Assembly (NCBI RefSeq): GCF_030272615.1
Contig: NC_081415.1
Coordinates: 512,271,034-512,335,033, forward strand
Direction of reading: 5' to 3'
Length of the DNA: 64,000 nt
Origin: Cryptomeria japonica
Taxonomy: Eukaryota; Streptophyta; Pinopsida; Cupressales; Cupressaceae
Numbering within the stretch: position 1 is the first letter of the stretch; each line of letters starts with the position of its first letter. The notes beneath the pieces were generated by a model. The model saw nothing but the letters and a program-made list of their open reading frames with translations. It was not told the origin of the DNA and did not search any database. Both the position numbers and the translations under genes were made by a program. This document shows, in pieces, positions 13,031-24,654 of this stretch.

Positions 13031-13686
13031 CTGGAGGAGGTCTCTTTATCTTTTGAGGAGACATGTGAGTCTTTGGGACATGTTCTACATCCATCTCCAC
13101 TAGATCTTGGAGTGCCTTTTTCTGCAGTGTGTCACAACTTACCACCTTTGGAGGGGGTATCTTTTAGCATCAACATGGGGACACTTGAGCAGTTTTCAGA
13201 GATTCCTTTCATCATGAGTTTTTTTCATACATCATCCCTTCAAGATTGAGGAGACTTCATGGATACACCTTTGGTTTTGTTTCTTCCTAAGGGGAGGAAT
13301 GTTGTTCGATATTCGTGGAGTAGTTTCTTCATACATCGAGCTTCTATCATTGGTGTAGATTCCACATTGAGGGGGGGATTCCTAGCCTCTCTTCTTCTTC
13401 TTCTCTCATATGGGGTTGACTTTTTACTCGCATGGGGTTTTTTCCTTCACAAACTTCTATGAGAGTTCTTTGTATCTAGTTTTCATCTCTCTTTTGGGGG
13501 AGGGTTTTTTCCCATTGGGTATTTCTCTCTTTCCCCACTTTGTGAGATATTTCCTTGCATTGGTTTGCATGCATTTGCATTTGTACATGGGTACCTAACA
13601 TGGCCTAGTAGCTAGGACCCATCTTGCATTGCTTAGTTGCATTGTAGACTTAAGTGCATTCCCCTAAGTTACACTTAAGGGGGGGG
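13031..13686 (+). other. E3 3' untranslated region and polypurine tract
   Basis: Stop-broken acidic coding remnant up to about 13250, then T-rich sequence with short gggg runs, ending in the polypurine tract at 13675-13686 (ttaagggggggg) directly before the 3' LTR. Confidence 0.7.
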
Positions 13687-14136
13687 TGTTGGTGTAAATA
13701 ATTATTCATCTTGGATATTATTACACTATACTTAAGTTTACTTAGAAAATGCATTTCATAGTAGTTTGGGTATGAGAAACTTGGGAGTTTGTGCCACATT
13801 GGGATAGTGTGTGTAGGAGAATTTCCACCCTTTATGGTGTGATCTTGTTGTTACACTCCACATTCAGTGGGTGATCCACCTCATGTGAAATATTATATTG
13901 TTTCTCCTACCTACCCACACCTATTTCCTACCTACCCTTATTTCTTATTGAGCCACATGTCATGTTTGTGTGCTCACATATCTATATAGGCTTGCCTATA
14001 TAAGCAGGTTCATATTCATTGTAACTATTGAACTATTGATCATTTTCTATTGATGACAATACAGTTTATTCTTGTCCTATATTGTGTCTCTATTTTGTAC
14101 ATTTCGTTGAGCTCTTGATCTTGGCAAAATCTCACA
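13687..14136 (+). repeat. E3 3' LTR
   Basis: 450 bp, partner of 9302-9751. It is followed by the TSD gtttt at 14137-14141. Confidence 0.95.
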
Positions 14137-14199
14137 GTTTTCATTGAAGCTCCCCCTTAGACCCTACTACGTTTGTTAATTATCAGAAGAGGAAACTAT

Positions 14200-15165
14200 T
14201 GGAATCCAAGAACACTAAGAGGGAGGGGTGAATCAGTGTTCTACTGGTAAGTGAATTTTTGAACTTATTTTTGATTAACCGATTAACAAAATATAAAATT
14301 AAAGTGAATAAACAAATAAACACATAAATAAACAATACCATAACACCAATATTTATATGTGGAAAACCATATAAAGGGAAAAATCATGGTGGGGCTGATA
14401 CCCACAATATCTATATACTTGATCAAGGTATGCAAATATTACCTAAAGGGGATTGCACATGCAATCAAGCTCACCGCCTAGAGCTCACTGCTCAAATAGA
14501 AGTCTCACTGACTTACACAACATTACACAATGATTTCATATAGAAATGAACTTATATATTGCATCTGACCATGTTGAATGAGTTCCTGTTTAAGCTCTGT
14601 CAACCTCCTCTGAACCCGTTTTTTGATACTATGTTCTACACTACCGGTTAGGATTGCACATGTGAAACTGTGTAGAAAAGATTCCACTCACTGATGAAAT
14701 CACATACCATCAATATCTGATTGATTCACATCCAAAAATTGCATCACAACTATAATATAGTCTTCTTGATTCTATTGCTAAATGTTCTCCCTTGAATACC
14801 CTTGTATCTTTCCACCATGTCGGCCTTCATAAGAAAATAAATCTGTCAACTGTCGGATCACGAAGCATGATATGCATTATCCTAATGATCGTATCTGATG
14901 TCAGACTAAACATTACCATAAATTCCACAAGTGATTTTACCGGGGTCCCAAAATACCTTAACCGAGTCCCAAATATACATTACAAGTACCAAGACTAACT
15001 GGTTAACAAGAATAAATTAAAGTGTTTATATATCGGTTGGCCCAATCTATGCAAAATGATAAGACAATGAATGTGGATGAGAAATACCAACACCTAAAGA
15101 TGAGTTTCCATCAATGACAACCCTAAATGTAATTCACCTTACCGAATGAGTATCAAATGTTGACA
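14200..15165 (-). repeat. E4 3' LTR
   Basis: From tggaatccaagaacactaag to gagtatcaaatgttgaca. Matches 35854-36743 closely (shared blocks gcctagagctcact and ctcactgacttacacaacat) and then 44308-44403 after the E7 insertion. It is the uninterrupted reference for rebuilding the split copy. Confidence 0.9.
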
Positions 15166-15179
15166 ATCTCCCCTTTTGG
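15166..15179 (-). other. E4 polypurine tract
   Basis: atctccccttttgg on the plus strand, that is ccaaaaggggagat read in the element's direction, directly next to the 3' LTR. The same ending (ggggagat followed by TGTT) precedes the E5 and E6 3' LTRs. Confidence 0.8.
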
Positions 15180-18100
15180 AATTGATGGCAACACTTGTGT
15201 CAAAAATAATATCATCTTTGAATCCGATCCCCCTTACCTGTACATCCATGCAGTTATGTACATCTAGTGTATTCTCCCTTTGATATACATCCATTTTTCA
15301 CTGTACTCCTCCCCCTTTGACATCAATGACAAAGAGGGGTGCCCACCAAAAATGTTGTACAAATATATACATACCAGTTCCTATACATGCTTCACAATGT
15401 CAGCATATAAAGTCTTCAAAAATAAGAGGTATGTGTCCCAACCCTACTTGAGAGAATAAAGAGTGGAGGTGAATCCATTCAAGAGACTAGCATGACATTC
15501 TATGGCATGGGATTCAGTGGGATCATCCTAGTGCATGTTAGATATACACTATGTCTTGTAAAATAGCAGGTTATCAAGTCGGGGACCAATTAAATTCCTG
15601 AGCTATGTAGCTCTCCTTATTATGCTATCCCTTTCCTTCTCTAACCTCAAAATCTAATCCATAATTGCCAAAACTAGACCTTAGAAAGAACTTGTCAAAC
15701 TTGTTGCTGGATTATAAGAGTTTGAAATCTAGAGCAAGTGATCTTTACAATCCAAAATTTTCTTGTCTATGGAAGTTGTAAGCTTAGAAAAATCTAGACA
15801 GGTCTTGTATACCTTTCCTCCTTTTGCTAATGCTGCATCAATGGATTGTAAGCATGTTTGAAGTTTAGATTTCTCAGATGCAATCATCACCAAAAATGTT
15901 TGTTTCATGGCCTCAACAAATTTGTCTTTAGCCTCAGTTACAAAGATCCTAACCAAAGAATCATATTGCTTAGGGATGTATTCAATTAACTTTTGCAATT
16001 TTCTAGATGAGCTTGCACTCTCCTTAGTCTAGAATTCTGGTGCAAGTCGGTTCAAAACTTCAAAGGTATTCTGTACTAATTCTCTATCCTTAGACTCTCC
16101 CAATGCCAATTCTTGAGTTGATTGAGCCCAAAGTGTTGCAGTGGCCAAACTTTTCTTTGTCGGAGACATCAAATGATAAGGCTTGTCAAAACTAATAGAA
16201 AATTGTGGCATTTTCCCTCTGACTAATGATAATGTGTCAATTGCAAGACTAGAAGGGGAGTCTGTCACTATTTTTTTTCTTATGTCAATCGGTGACTTAT
16301 CCTCTATAGCCTTTACCTCCTATGCACTGGCAGTGGCTTCATCACTTGGTGCCTCACTCACTTTTGGTGCATCATCTGTGACCTTATCCTCTATACCTTT
16401 GTCCTTCTCAACCTCTTTGTCTAAATCTTGTACATGGGATTCTGGAGGATTTTGAGTATCCTCACTACCGAAATTGGGCTCATTAGCAAGTTGTGTAGTA
16501 ACTGGTGGAGTGTTAACCGGTGGATCTATATTTACATTATACTCATGTATTTTTATCAGTTTCTTGTCCCCTGGTACTTGTATATTCTATGATTAAACAA
16601 AACTAGGACTTAACTCATATCCAGGACTTGAAATATTTCTGACCCATATGTCAATGGTCTCCTTTCAAATCTCTTCAAATTTTTCTAACATCAAGTCATT
16701 AATCCGATGTTTAGGGTTGAATTTAGTTGAACCTATATTATTAATTAAATCTGCAATCTCTAGTGGAGTTATTAATAGACATAGATTAACCAATTATGTA
16801 TCCTTTATTTGTCAGTCCAAAGTTTGTGCAAGTAATTTTCTGAACCCTAACTTATCATAAAATTTGTTGGGCAAATTTTTCTCTAACTTAATCAAAGTCC
16901 TACTAAAATAATCAAGATATAAAACAATTACCTCCTCTAACTGCTTCTTGTCTTTATCATCAAAATCATCATAGAATGTAGAAATGTTATCCAGATTACC
17001 ATCATTAATGATCAGATCAATAATGTGTTGAGCATCTAAATTCTTCTCATTGGTTCTTCTCCTTGTTTCCAATTTAGATTGCTCATTTTCCTTAGGCTTT
17101 AGCTTATGTTTAATTGTGATTTTGGGAGTATTCTGGGGAGGCTCCATCTCAAGTTGTTTTTTCCATTCTTCCTTCTTTTCTCTCACAACCCTTGCAAAAA
17201 CACCTTTCTTCTTTGGAGCTTGTTTGATCTCTTCATTGGATTTAGTCTCCTCAGGAGATATAGTAATGCATTGCCTAGCTGGTTTTTATTTCCTCTTAAT
17301 GAATTCCTTGGGCTTGGGGCTAGCAAGCTCACCGAATGGTGCTTCCAATTGTTTTGATGACTCTGTTTTAACCAAGAACACATTAGGAGTGGCTTGAGAT
17401 TCCTTCTTTGCTTCTCTCTCCTCCTTCCTCTTCTTCTTCACTGGTTCCTTTCTCTGGGCTTCAAGGATTTTAACTTTTTATTCAATTTCAGCCCTATTAT
17501 AACCCTCACTGATTAATGTCCCAGTTGCAACCCTTGTCATCTTCTTTCGTATGGTGGGTGCAATTTTTTCCTGATGGACTTTTAAATGCTTCTCTTGATT
17601 TGTGCCAAATTTTTCTTCTTTCTCATCAACTGGAGCTTTCAATAAATGTTGTGTATAAGCATCCAGTGTGGCCTCATCCACTTCATATCCCATTGGAATG
17701 ATCCAGACTATTTTAGGCTGGATTGCCTCCATCATACATTCATCTTTATAAACATTAAAAAAATAGTATCTTTATATTTTTCTACAATTTCCTTTGGAAT
17801 TCTAACTCAATTTTTCATTTCTACTTGGAAAGTTTTTTAAAATGCCCATAGATTATCCTTTTTCTATTTGTCACCTTGATGATCTAATACTTGACCTATT
17901 TGAGTAGCTACCAGTCTATCAAAAGCCCATTGAATCTTCCCATATCCTAGTATCATATGCAGAAAATAAAATGTCAAGCATATGATGAAAGAGCCATACT
18001 AAAATTTATTCTTCTTATATTTCTTTATTTTCTAGAAATTGGTTATTAACTCTTTCAACATCACACTACATAGGACATAATGTGCGTCTTCCTTCACCAT

Positions 18101-18283
18101 CTAATGTGCAATAAGGATGTTTATTTCGGAGATAGAGTTTATCCAGTTAGACTGATAAACTTCATAACCAATTACCATTACTATAAATTTCATATTAATA
18201 TTTTTAATATCATCAAGTCAAATTGATCTACCATCATAGGTGGCGCCGGTGAGTTTGGTGAGTTTTGTGTTAGAAATTTTTGA
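15180..18283 (-). pseudogene. E4 ORF2, C-terminal two thirds
   Basis: Read on the minus strand from 18283 down. At 17735-17660 is the signature WIIPMGYEVDEATL, equivalent to the E5 and E6 GYEVD and GYEID motifs. A lysine- and glutamate-rich segment follows, then at 17010-16840 a helical block with FYDDFDDKDKKQLEE and LIKLEKNLPNKFYDKL, which parallels LYDNLGDNDQRLIED and LIELEGRISNSLYNKI in E5. The region 16270-15729 is a long helical C-terminus. Several stops and frameshifts break it. The function is unknown and I recognise no known enzyme motif. Plus-strand open frames in this area are shadows. Confidence 0.65.
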
Positions 18284-18288
18284 CCTAG
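18284..18288. repeat. E5 target-site duplication, left copy (cctag)
   Basis: cctag precedes the E5 5' LTR and recurs exactly at 34180-34184 after the 3' LTR. Confidence 0.92.
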
Positions 18289-19511
18289 TGTTGGCATTTG
18301 AGTGAACCGGTCAAGACTTTTGTTGATATGCAACTGATATTTGATTGGTTAGTGAATGTGATGAAGATATTGTGATTCATGTTTGATGAATAAGTTTCAT
18401 CTTGTTATTGATGGCAACAATGTTTTTGTAGTCATCTAAGTATTGGAAGCCAACCGGTAAGGTATAACCAATACAGATGACAGTTTTACAGAGCACCGGT
18501 AATTAGGATCTCAATCGATAAACTAAGATAGAGTTGCATTCTGACAACCGGTACAAGCGATTCATGAAGAGGTGGATAATGCAGTTTTACAGCAATGGTG
18601 ATGACAGGTATTTGGAGCTATGTTCTCAACCACATTGTCAGATTCAACAGGATGAGTGAGATTTGATGTAAAAAATAGACAAAATGGTAGAACAGTAAAC
18701 CGGTAGTGATAAACTCACTTAAATCGGTAACACGACACAAGTTTTAATTTGTTATGTCAATGGCAGACATATGTAAAGTGTGTGATGTAAGTTTGTCTAT
18801 ATTCATTGAACCTAGGAAATTGTTCCAAGGTTGTAGCCAACTAAATTTAAATGTTTATAAAAAGTGTGATGAGGAATAAAGTTGGTATGTGTGTGAAGAG
18901 AGAATTCATGAGCAAATATTGTGAATGTGATATGTGATGTTTACGAAAGTTTTGTAGTAAAATGTTGTTGATGTTTTAAGGATTGAAAGTGGATCTTATC
19001 AGACACAGAAGGTGCTACTTGAAGATATTTTTACTGTTGTTTTCCTAATAGTTTGCAGCAACAAAATCCTCTAACCAGGTAAGTCCTAACATGCCTTAAT
19101 CTTTAAATCCCCTGACACGGTAGCTCTGAATCAGAGTCTCAATTCCTCTTGCGAGGTTGATCCTAACAATTTATTACACTTAATAGGGTTTATCATTTAG
19201 ATCCCTTAACTAGGTGACTCTTAACCTGGTCTCCTCCTAATAGGGCATAGTTGTAAGACTGTAACAGGTCAAGATTTCTATTTTGCAGATAGTGAATATT
19301 ATGGCTACCAACTACCATCATGGTTTTTCCCTTTTTGTTTTTTCACATATAATCTCATGTTAAGTGGAATTTATTTTCTTGGGCATTGGCTTATGTGGTG
19401 ATATTTCTTACATGCTTGATAAGTTTTAAGTTGTTAAAGTTGGTGATCATATTTATATTATGTTTACTTGCACTGATTCACCCCCCTTCTCAGTGTCTTA
19501 TAAGTTCATCA
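18289..19511 (+). repeat. E5 5' LTR
   Basis: Begins tgttggcatttgagtgaacc and ends cttataagttcatca. Contains a TATA-like tataaaaa at 18856-18863, conserved at 33523-33530, and the shared family tail gattcaccccccttctcagtg just before its end. Confidence 0.95.
18856..18863 (+). promoter_or_regulatory. E5 LTR TATA-like box
   Basis: tataaaaa in the context aatgtttataaaaagtgtgatg. The identical core is at 33523-33530 in the other LTR. Probable promoter; inferred from position and conservation only. Confidence 0.45.
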
Positions 19512-19513
19512 AT

Positions 19514-19525
19514 TGGTATCAGAGT
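19514..19525 (+). other. E5 primer-binding site
   Basis: tggtatcagagt lies three bases into the interior, after the LTR end. It matches the plant initiator-Met PBS apart from its last base. Confidence 0.88.
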
Positions 19526-19597
19526 CAACCTTCTTTGAGGATTAACTACTTGGGAAGGATCCCTAAGGCAAACATAAGGGACATAAGTTATAGAGAG

Positions 19598-20721
19598 ATG
19601 TATCTTAAACTTGGTGAAACTGAGGATTCCCTAGAAACATTGAGAGGTAAGTATAAAACTTCACTTGCTAAAAGGAAAGAGCTTACTGAACAACTATTGG
19701 AAGTCTATGAAAGCAGTTCTTCTAATGAAGCAAACATAGATGCATTGGCTGAAGAAGTGGAAAAACTAAATGGTGAGAAAACTAACTAGAGGAGATAACT
19801 TGAAGCCCTAACTATCCAGATGAGTTAGGAACTTGAAGCAAGGAGGACAACTAAAGACAAGATCAATGAGAAAGATCATGGGATCTGTAAGATAAATCTA
19901 GAAAATGGTACCCTTTGTGCACACTAGCATGAGTAAAAAGAAGAGATAAAGGAAAAATTGGAAATGGCAATCTCTCTTACAGAGACTTTTATGAAAAGGA
20001 CTGAATACCTTACTCTACAGCTTGCTAAAGCTAATGAGAAGCTTGCAAAATTCAACAAGAGTTCTACCATGCTGGATATATCGATCCAATCTGAAATAAT
20101 GAAAGGTGATACATTTGGATTAGGTTAGAATACATTTGAGAAAGGAGAACCTTCTAGTATTAAGGTCAACATGTGTGAAGGTAAACCTACTCCTAAGACT
20201 TAGAAAACCACTGATAAGAAACCTTTAATCCTATTTGTTTCAGCTGCCATAAGCCAGGACATACTGCTAATGTTTACAAAAGAAAATCTGATGTTAATAC
20301 TAGTTACAGACCTAATACTAATCAGAGATATGTGCTTAGAAGATTTGAAGGTTATTGTTACACATGCAAGATGTCTGGGCATAGATCTATTGAATGTAGG
20401 TATGGAGCAAATAATCCTACTTCTAACATGAATCAAAAATGTGGTGGAGATTGGAGAAGCAATTTCAATAACCAGAGAAGTCCTAATTGGTTGAGACCCT
20501 ATGCTAACTAGTCTAGTCCCTATGAGATGGAGAAAAGAATGAATGTGGTGTGTCAAATCTGTACTAACTTTGGTCATGTGGCTATGAACTGCAAAAGAAG
20601 GACTGGTAGAGGCAATGCTAGACCTTGGAGAGCTTCTGGTATGGCTTCTAATCATTATCATAAAGTGGGACATATGGCAAAGTTCTATAGAACTAAAGTG
20701 AACAAACCCATGAATAAATGA
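19598..20721 (+). pseudogene. E5 ORF1: gag-like coiled coil plus CCHC zinc knuckles
   Basis: The probable start is ATG 19598, about 75 bp after the PBS. The first 65 codons form a charged helical segment (for example RKELTEQLLEVYESSSS), closed by a TAG at 19787-19789. More stop-broken coiled-coil sequence follows, then a second frame from about 20218 holding knuckles: CFSCHKPGHTANVY (last Cys lost), CYTCKMSGHRSIEC (20356-20397), CQICTNFGHVAMNC (about 20551-20592) and a degraded YHKVGHMAKFY. Between knuckles the sequence is rich in Arg and Asn. This is the layout of a nucleic-acid-binding Gag with an unusually long run of knuckles. At least one frameshift and several stops make it non-functional. 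Confidence 0.8.
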
Positions 20722-21349
20722 AGTGACCAGAAAGGGAAGATGAAAGTTGATGTCAAGGAGACCAGAGCTAAAATGAATAGAATCTGGAAAAAGAAAGATA
20801 ATGAGATAACTAAAGTCAAATAATCTGAATACGCTATTTCTTCACCTATTCTAGAGAACTCTTCATTGAGAAACTAAGCTATTTAAAAGCTTAGGGGGAA
20901 CTTAATGTTAGATCTATTTCAGAACCCCCTGAAGGACCATGAGGTATGTGAAATATGCATACTTTGATGTAATATGGTGTTAAGAAGTGATATTGTGATC
21001 AAACGGGTAGGTTTGATGTGTTATGTGAACTGATATTATGTTTTAAGATATTTTAGGGTTTTACCTATAGCAACATTTAATGCGGTAGTTAATGGGAAAA
21101 TAAAAGGAACTTTTTCAATGTATTTGTCACATTGAATTTGTATAAGCACTTGGAGAGTGAATAGAGATTAGTAGAATTTTTGGTTGTAGTATCTAACCTA
21201 TTTGACATAGATTCAAAGTGATCTAGTGTGATTTGTGATCGACAATTGGTTTAGAGAGCCTTGTCAGTGTTTGGAACCCTAGTGTAGAAGCGGGAAAAGG
21301 TATTTTTCAAGAATCTTGTTATCTATTTCTAAAGATTGATTTGTTGAAA

Positions 21350-23401
21350 ATGGATGCACCACATCTAGTTGATGTTGCCAATAGGCCACAAGATGAATTC
21401 AAAAGAAATCCATTTAAATTCGAATAATATCATCCCATTGGAGCCCTATCTAAAGTTCCTTATGGTGTATTACACGTTGAGTATGTTAGATCATTTTACC
21501 ATTGCACAGTGGAAGATTTGAATATGGTTGCTATTTTTTATTAGTAATGAGTATTGTTTTATGAGAATGATATTTTGAATATCAATACAAGAAGGTTACC
21601 GACAAAGGGTTTCATCATCCACTCAATTTCATTGTTGATTTTATGGATGAACATGTTATATATGTTCTTAGAAGGATACATGATTAGTTTATGTGGCTTG
21701 ATCGACCACATAAAATCTCTAAGGAAGTCATTCACGTAGTCACCGGACTTTGTGCCATTGGTGAGGTCCCATTACTAAGATCAATTCCAAAGAATGATGT
21801 AGAAAAGCTGACATGATCTAAATGGGATGGCAGAGAAATGATAGTGAACAATATCAGTGATCCGACAGTGAAATATACTTCAATGGTGATTGGTTAAATG
21901 GTATAATACTCAAGTAGGATTTACAATGTACTGGTAGCTGCTATTCATACTACTTACGAGATGATCATAGAATATGTTGATTGTGATCTATCTAAAGCAT
22001 TGAGAAGTCAATTGATACTGAACTTGGAGGCTATTAAGAAGGAAAAAAGATTGAGGTTCAAATTTGGTCAGCTCATTCTTGGTCTATTCTTTTGTTTTTA
22101 AAATTATTTTCCTAGTATTGATGATATTCAGTGGATTGGAGGTGTTGTTCCTTTGATGCAAATGAAGAATAGAATTAGGATGCTAGGTAATAATTTTGAT
22201 AAGATTGTATGGGGATACTTCAAGGATATTCAAAAGAAAATGCATGCTAGAGAAAGGATACCGACAAAGTTAGTTAACCGGTATGAGAAAACAATTTGTT
22301 TTATGGTTGACATAGATACTTGTATGATGGAAGTTGTAGAACCCCAGACTACTTGGGTTATTCCCATAGGGTATGAAGTTGATAAAGAATTATTAATTGC
22401 ATATGCTGACCATCTACTTGGACAACTGGTTGATACCACATTAGAGAGGTTTGGTACTTACAAGGAGAAATCCCTACAAGTACACTCTGAACTCCAGAAA
22501 CCAGTAATAGCTAAGAAAGTTAGGAAGGAAGTTCAGGCCTTTGCTGAGAAAGCATGATTCACAAAGGAAACCATTGTTGAAGCTAGATCAAAACATGTTG
22601 CTCAACAGGATGGAACATCTAGTACTCTAACTGGCACCTCCACCGGTGTGCAAACAAGAGCTGGAAAAGGGTTAGGTGGAGAAAAAGAAAAACTAGCAAC
22701 TGTTAAGAAAGAGAAACTAGCAGTAAAATCTTCAAAGTTTCAATTTCAGAAAAGAGGAAAGGTTGTTGATCCTCCAATTGAACCAGTTAAAACTGGTAAA
22801 AGAAAGAAGCAACAAGCTCAGAAACCAACACCAACAGATGTAGATGATGAAGACACTCAATCTGAGAAAGTGAAGAAAGTCCTAAGGACTAGCCACAAAA
22901 TATCTAAGGTTTTTGGAACCTCCACTATCAAATGTGTGGAGAAACCGGTAAATAAACCTACTACTCTTGATAAATTATTAAGAAGTATTATGGAATATGG
23001 TTTTCTTAAGGGATTGAATAAATTGTATGATAATCTTGGTGACAATGATCAAAGGTTAATAGAAGATGCAGTAGTGTATATGTTGAATAAATATAGTAAA
23101 GCCCTTATTGAGCTGGAAGGGAGAATTTCAAATTCATTATACAACAAAATTGATGCAAGGTGGTAGTCTGCAATGAAGTAGGACAGAGAATTTGTTGAGT
23201 ACACACTCAAAAATATTCAACCAAAAGCCACAAAGAAATAGATGATATTTTGTTGAAACAAAAGTCTTCCTTTAGATCTAAGAAAAGACTAACAAGGATG
23301 TTAGTCGGTGAGACTCAATCAGTCCAGCAAGAGAGTGAATTTTTTTTAAAGAAGTCTGTGGGTCTAATTCCTATTGAAGAGGAATATGATAAGGATGATG
23401 A
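21350..23401 (+). pseudogene. E5 ORF2, N-terminal part, interrupted by E6
   Basis: Begins at ATG 21350. Despite stops and frame changes, family signatures are clear. Around 21685-21745 is a block reading RRIHD-stop-FMWLDRPHKI followed by SKEVI, equivalent to SRVHDDFMWLE plus KITKEII in E6. At 22258-22380 come RIPTKLVNRYEKTI and VVEPQTTWVIPIGYEVD. The stretch 22153-23166 is a single frame broken only by a TGA at 22555-22557. It ends in a helical block (LYDNLGDNDQRLIED, then ALIELEGRISNSLYNKI). A final open stretch, 23250-23401, runs into the E6 insertion. I cannot assign a function: no RT, integrase, protease or helicase motif is visible. Confidence 0.7.
23397..23401. repeat. E6 target-site duplication, left copy (gatga)
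   Basis: gatga before the E6 5' LTR is repeated exactly at 31362-31366 after its 3' LTR. Confidence 0.93.
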
Positions 23402-24591
23402 TGTTACTACTTATCAAGTTGCCATTAGTTTTATATCCAAATTCATTCTATATACTCTAGTCGGTTACTGCTACCGAGATATTCAGTCGGTATGCACAGT
23501 CCAGTCGGTTATAGAAGAAAGTAGTCATAGAGCTCAGTATGCACCAAGCTGTCTACCGAGTATCATTATATGTCTACCGAGCAGAAAAGATGATACACCG
23601 AGATGATATACACCAAGTGAAATGTGTTACCAGATTCATTGAACCTGGACACACATATGAAAACATGTTACAAGATCGAGGAACATAGAACTGTTATCAC
23701 ATTGGAAATTGCACTTAATGATTGTGTATGATTTTGAGGTCATCTAACCAATGAAATATTTTGCATGGTTATTCATTTGAGAAATCATGTTTGTAAGATC
23801 GATGCAATGAATCAGATCACTGACATAAGAGATCTATTTATACAGCATGGATTGAAGATAAAAAGTGTGAGACATGGATATACACAAGTGTATGAAGCAA
23901 GACATGTGTGTTGCATGAGAAAGCACTAAGTGTAATAACTGTTACATAGTCACAGAGGTCACCGAGAAGGATTTCAGAGAACAGCAAAAGAATAAAGTAA
24001 ACAGAAGGGTTTACCGAGTTACTTTATGGGTTACTGAGGTATGCTATAGGCAAGGTAATCTTATTTTGAGCACATAGAATCTACTATAACATTCCAAATG
24101 TAAAGTTGCAGATAGTTGTAAAGATTTTATTGAAAATTTTGAAGTTGTAAGAGAAACCTTTAACAGGGTGAAAGACTCTAATCAAGTCTATAAATTGTAA
24201 AGCCTCTAACCAGGTGCAACATTTAGACTAAGTGTTGTAAAATTCTTTAGCAAGGTAGATCTAGCAGATCTTGACACTCCTAGTAGGGTAAGCTATCAGA
24301 AATAGCTAAATATGTAGCTCTAACCGAGCAACCTTTATTATTGTAGTAGTGAAGTTGTGGGTGCCATCCCCACCACAATTTTTCTCTCTAACCAAGAGTT
24401 TCTGCGTAGCCAAAATATATGTGTTAAGGAGTGAATCATGTATGATTGTTATTTATGTGTTTTAGCTGTATGTTATGTTATAGCAGTTTTTGGTTTATGC
24501 ATAATAGTAAATATATTATTGATAAAAAGATTTGAAGTACTGATTCACCCCTCCCCTCTCAGTACATTAGCTTTCCATATTGGGCCTAACA
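23402..24591 (+). repeat. E6 5' LTR
   Basis: From tgttactacttatcaagttg to ccatattgggcctaaca. Near-identical to 30187-31361 on inspection. Carries the family tail gattcacccctcccctctca, then gtac, about 30 bp before its end. Confidence 0.95.
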
Positions 24592-24593
24592 AT

Positions 24594-24605
24594 TGGTATC
24601 AGAGC
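24594..24605 (+). other. E6 primer-binding site
   Basis: tggtatcagagc, an exact match to the plant initiator-Met PBS, two bases after the LTR end. Confidence 0.93.
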
Positions 24606-24654
24606 TTGAATCTTGGAAAAAGGGTTTAACTGCCTAAAGAGAAAGATCTTATCA

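Larger units (their letters stand above)
9302..14136 (+). mobile_element. E3: Ty1/copia-type LTR element carrying only gag and protease
   Basis: Two 450-bp LTRs with TG...CA ends, a perfect gtttt TSD, a PBS-like tggtattacagcc directly after the 5' LTR and a polypurine tract (cttaagggggggg) before the 3' LTR define a complete 4.8-kb insertion. By hand count the LTRs differ at about 18 of 450 positions. The interior encodes a copia-type gag and an aspartic protease with DSGAS, but no integrase, RT or RNase H. It is inserted in the interior of E2, in the opposite orientation. Confidence 0.92.

Noticed and set aside
15729-17397. Plus-strand open frames opposite E4 ORF2
   Set aside because: The minus strand carries motifs shared with E5 and E6; the plus-strand frames are shadows.
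20200-20673. Minus-strand frame of 157 codons
   Set aside because: Antisense to the CCHC knuckles of E5 ORF1, which are clearly coding on the plus strand.
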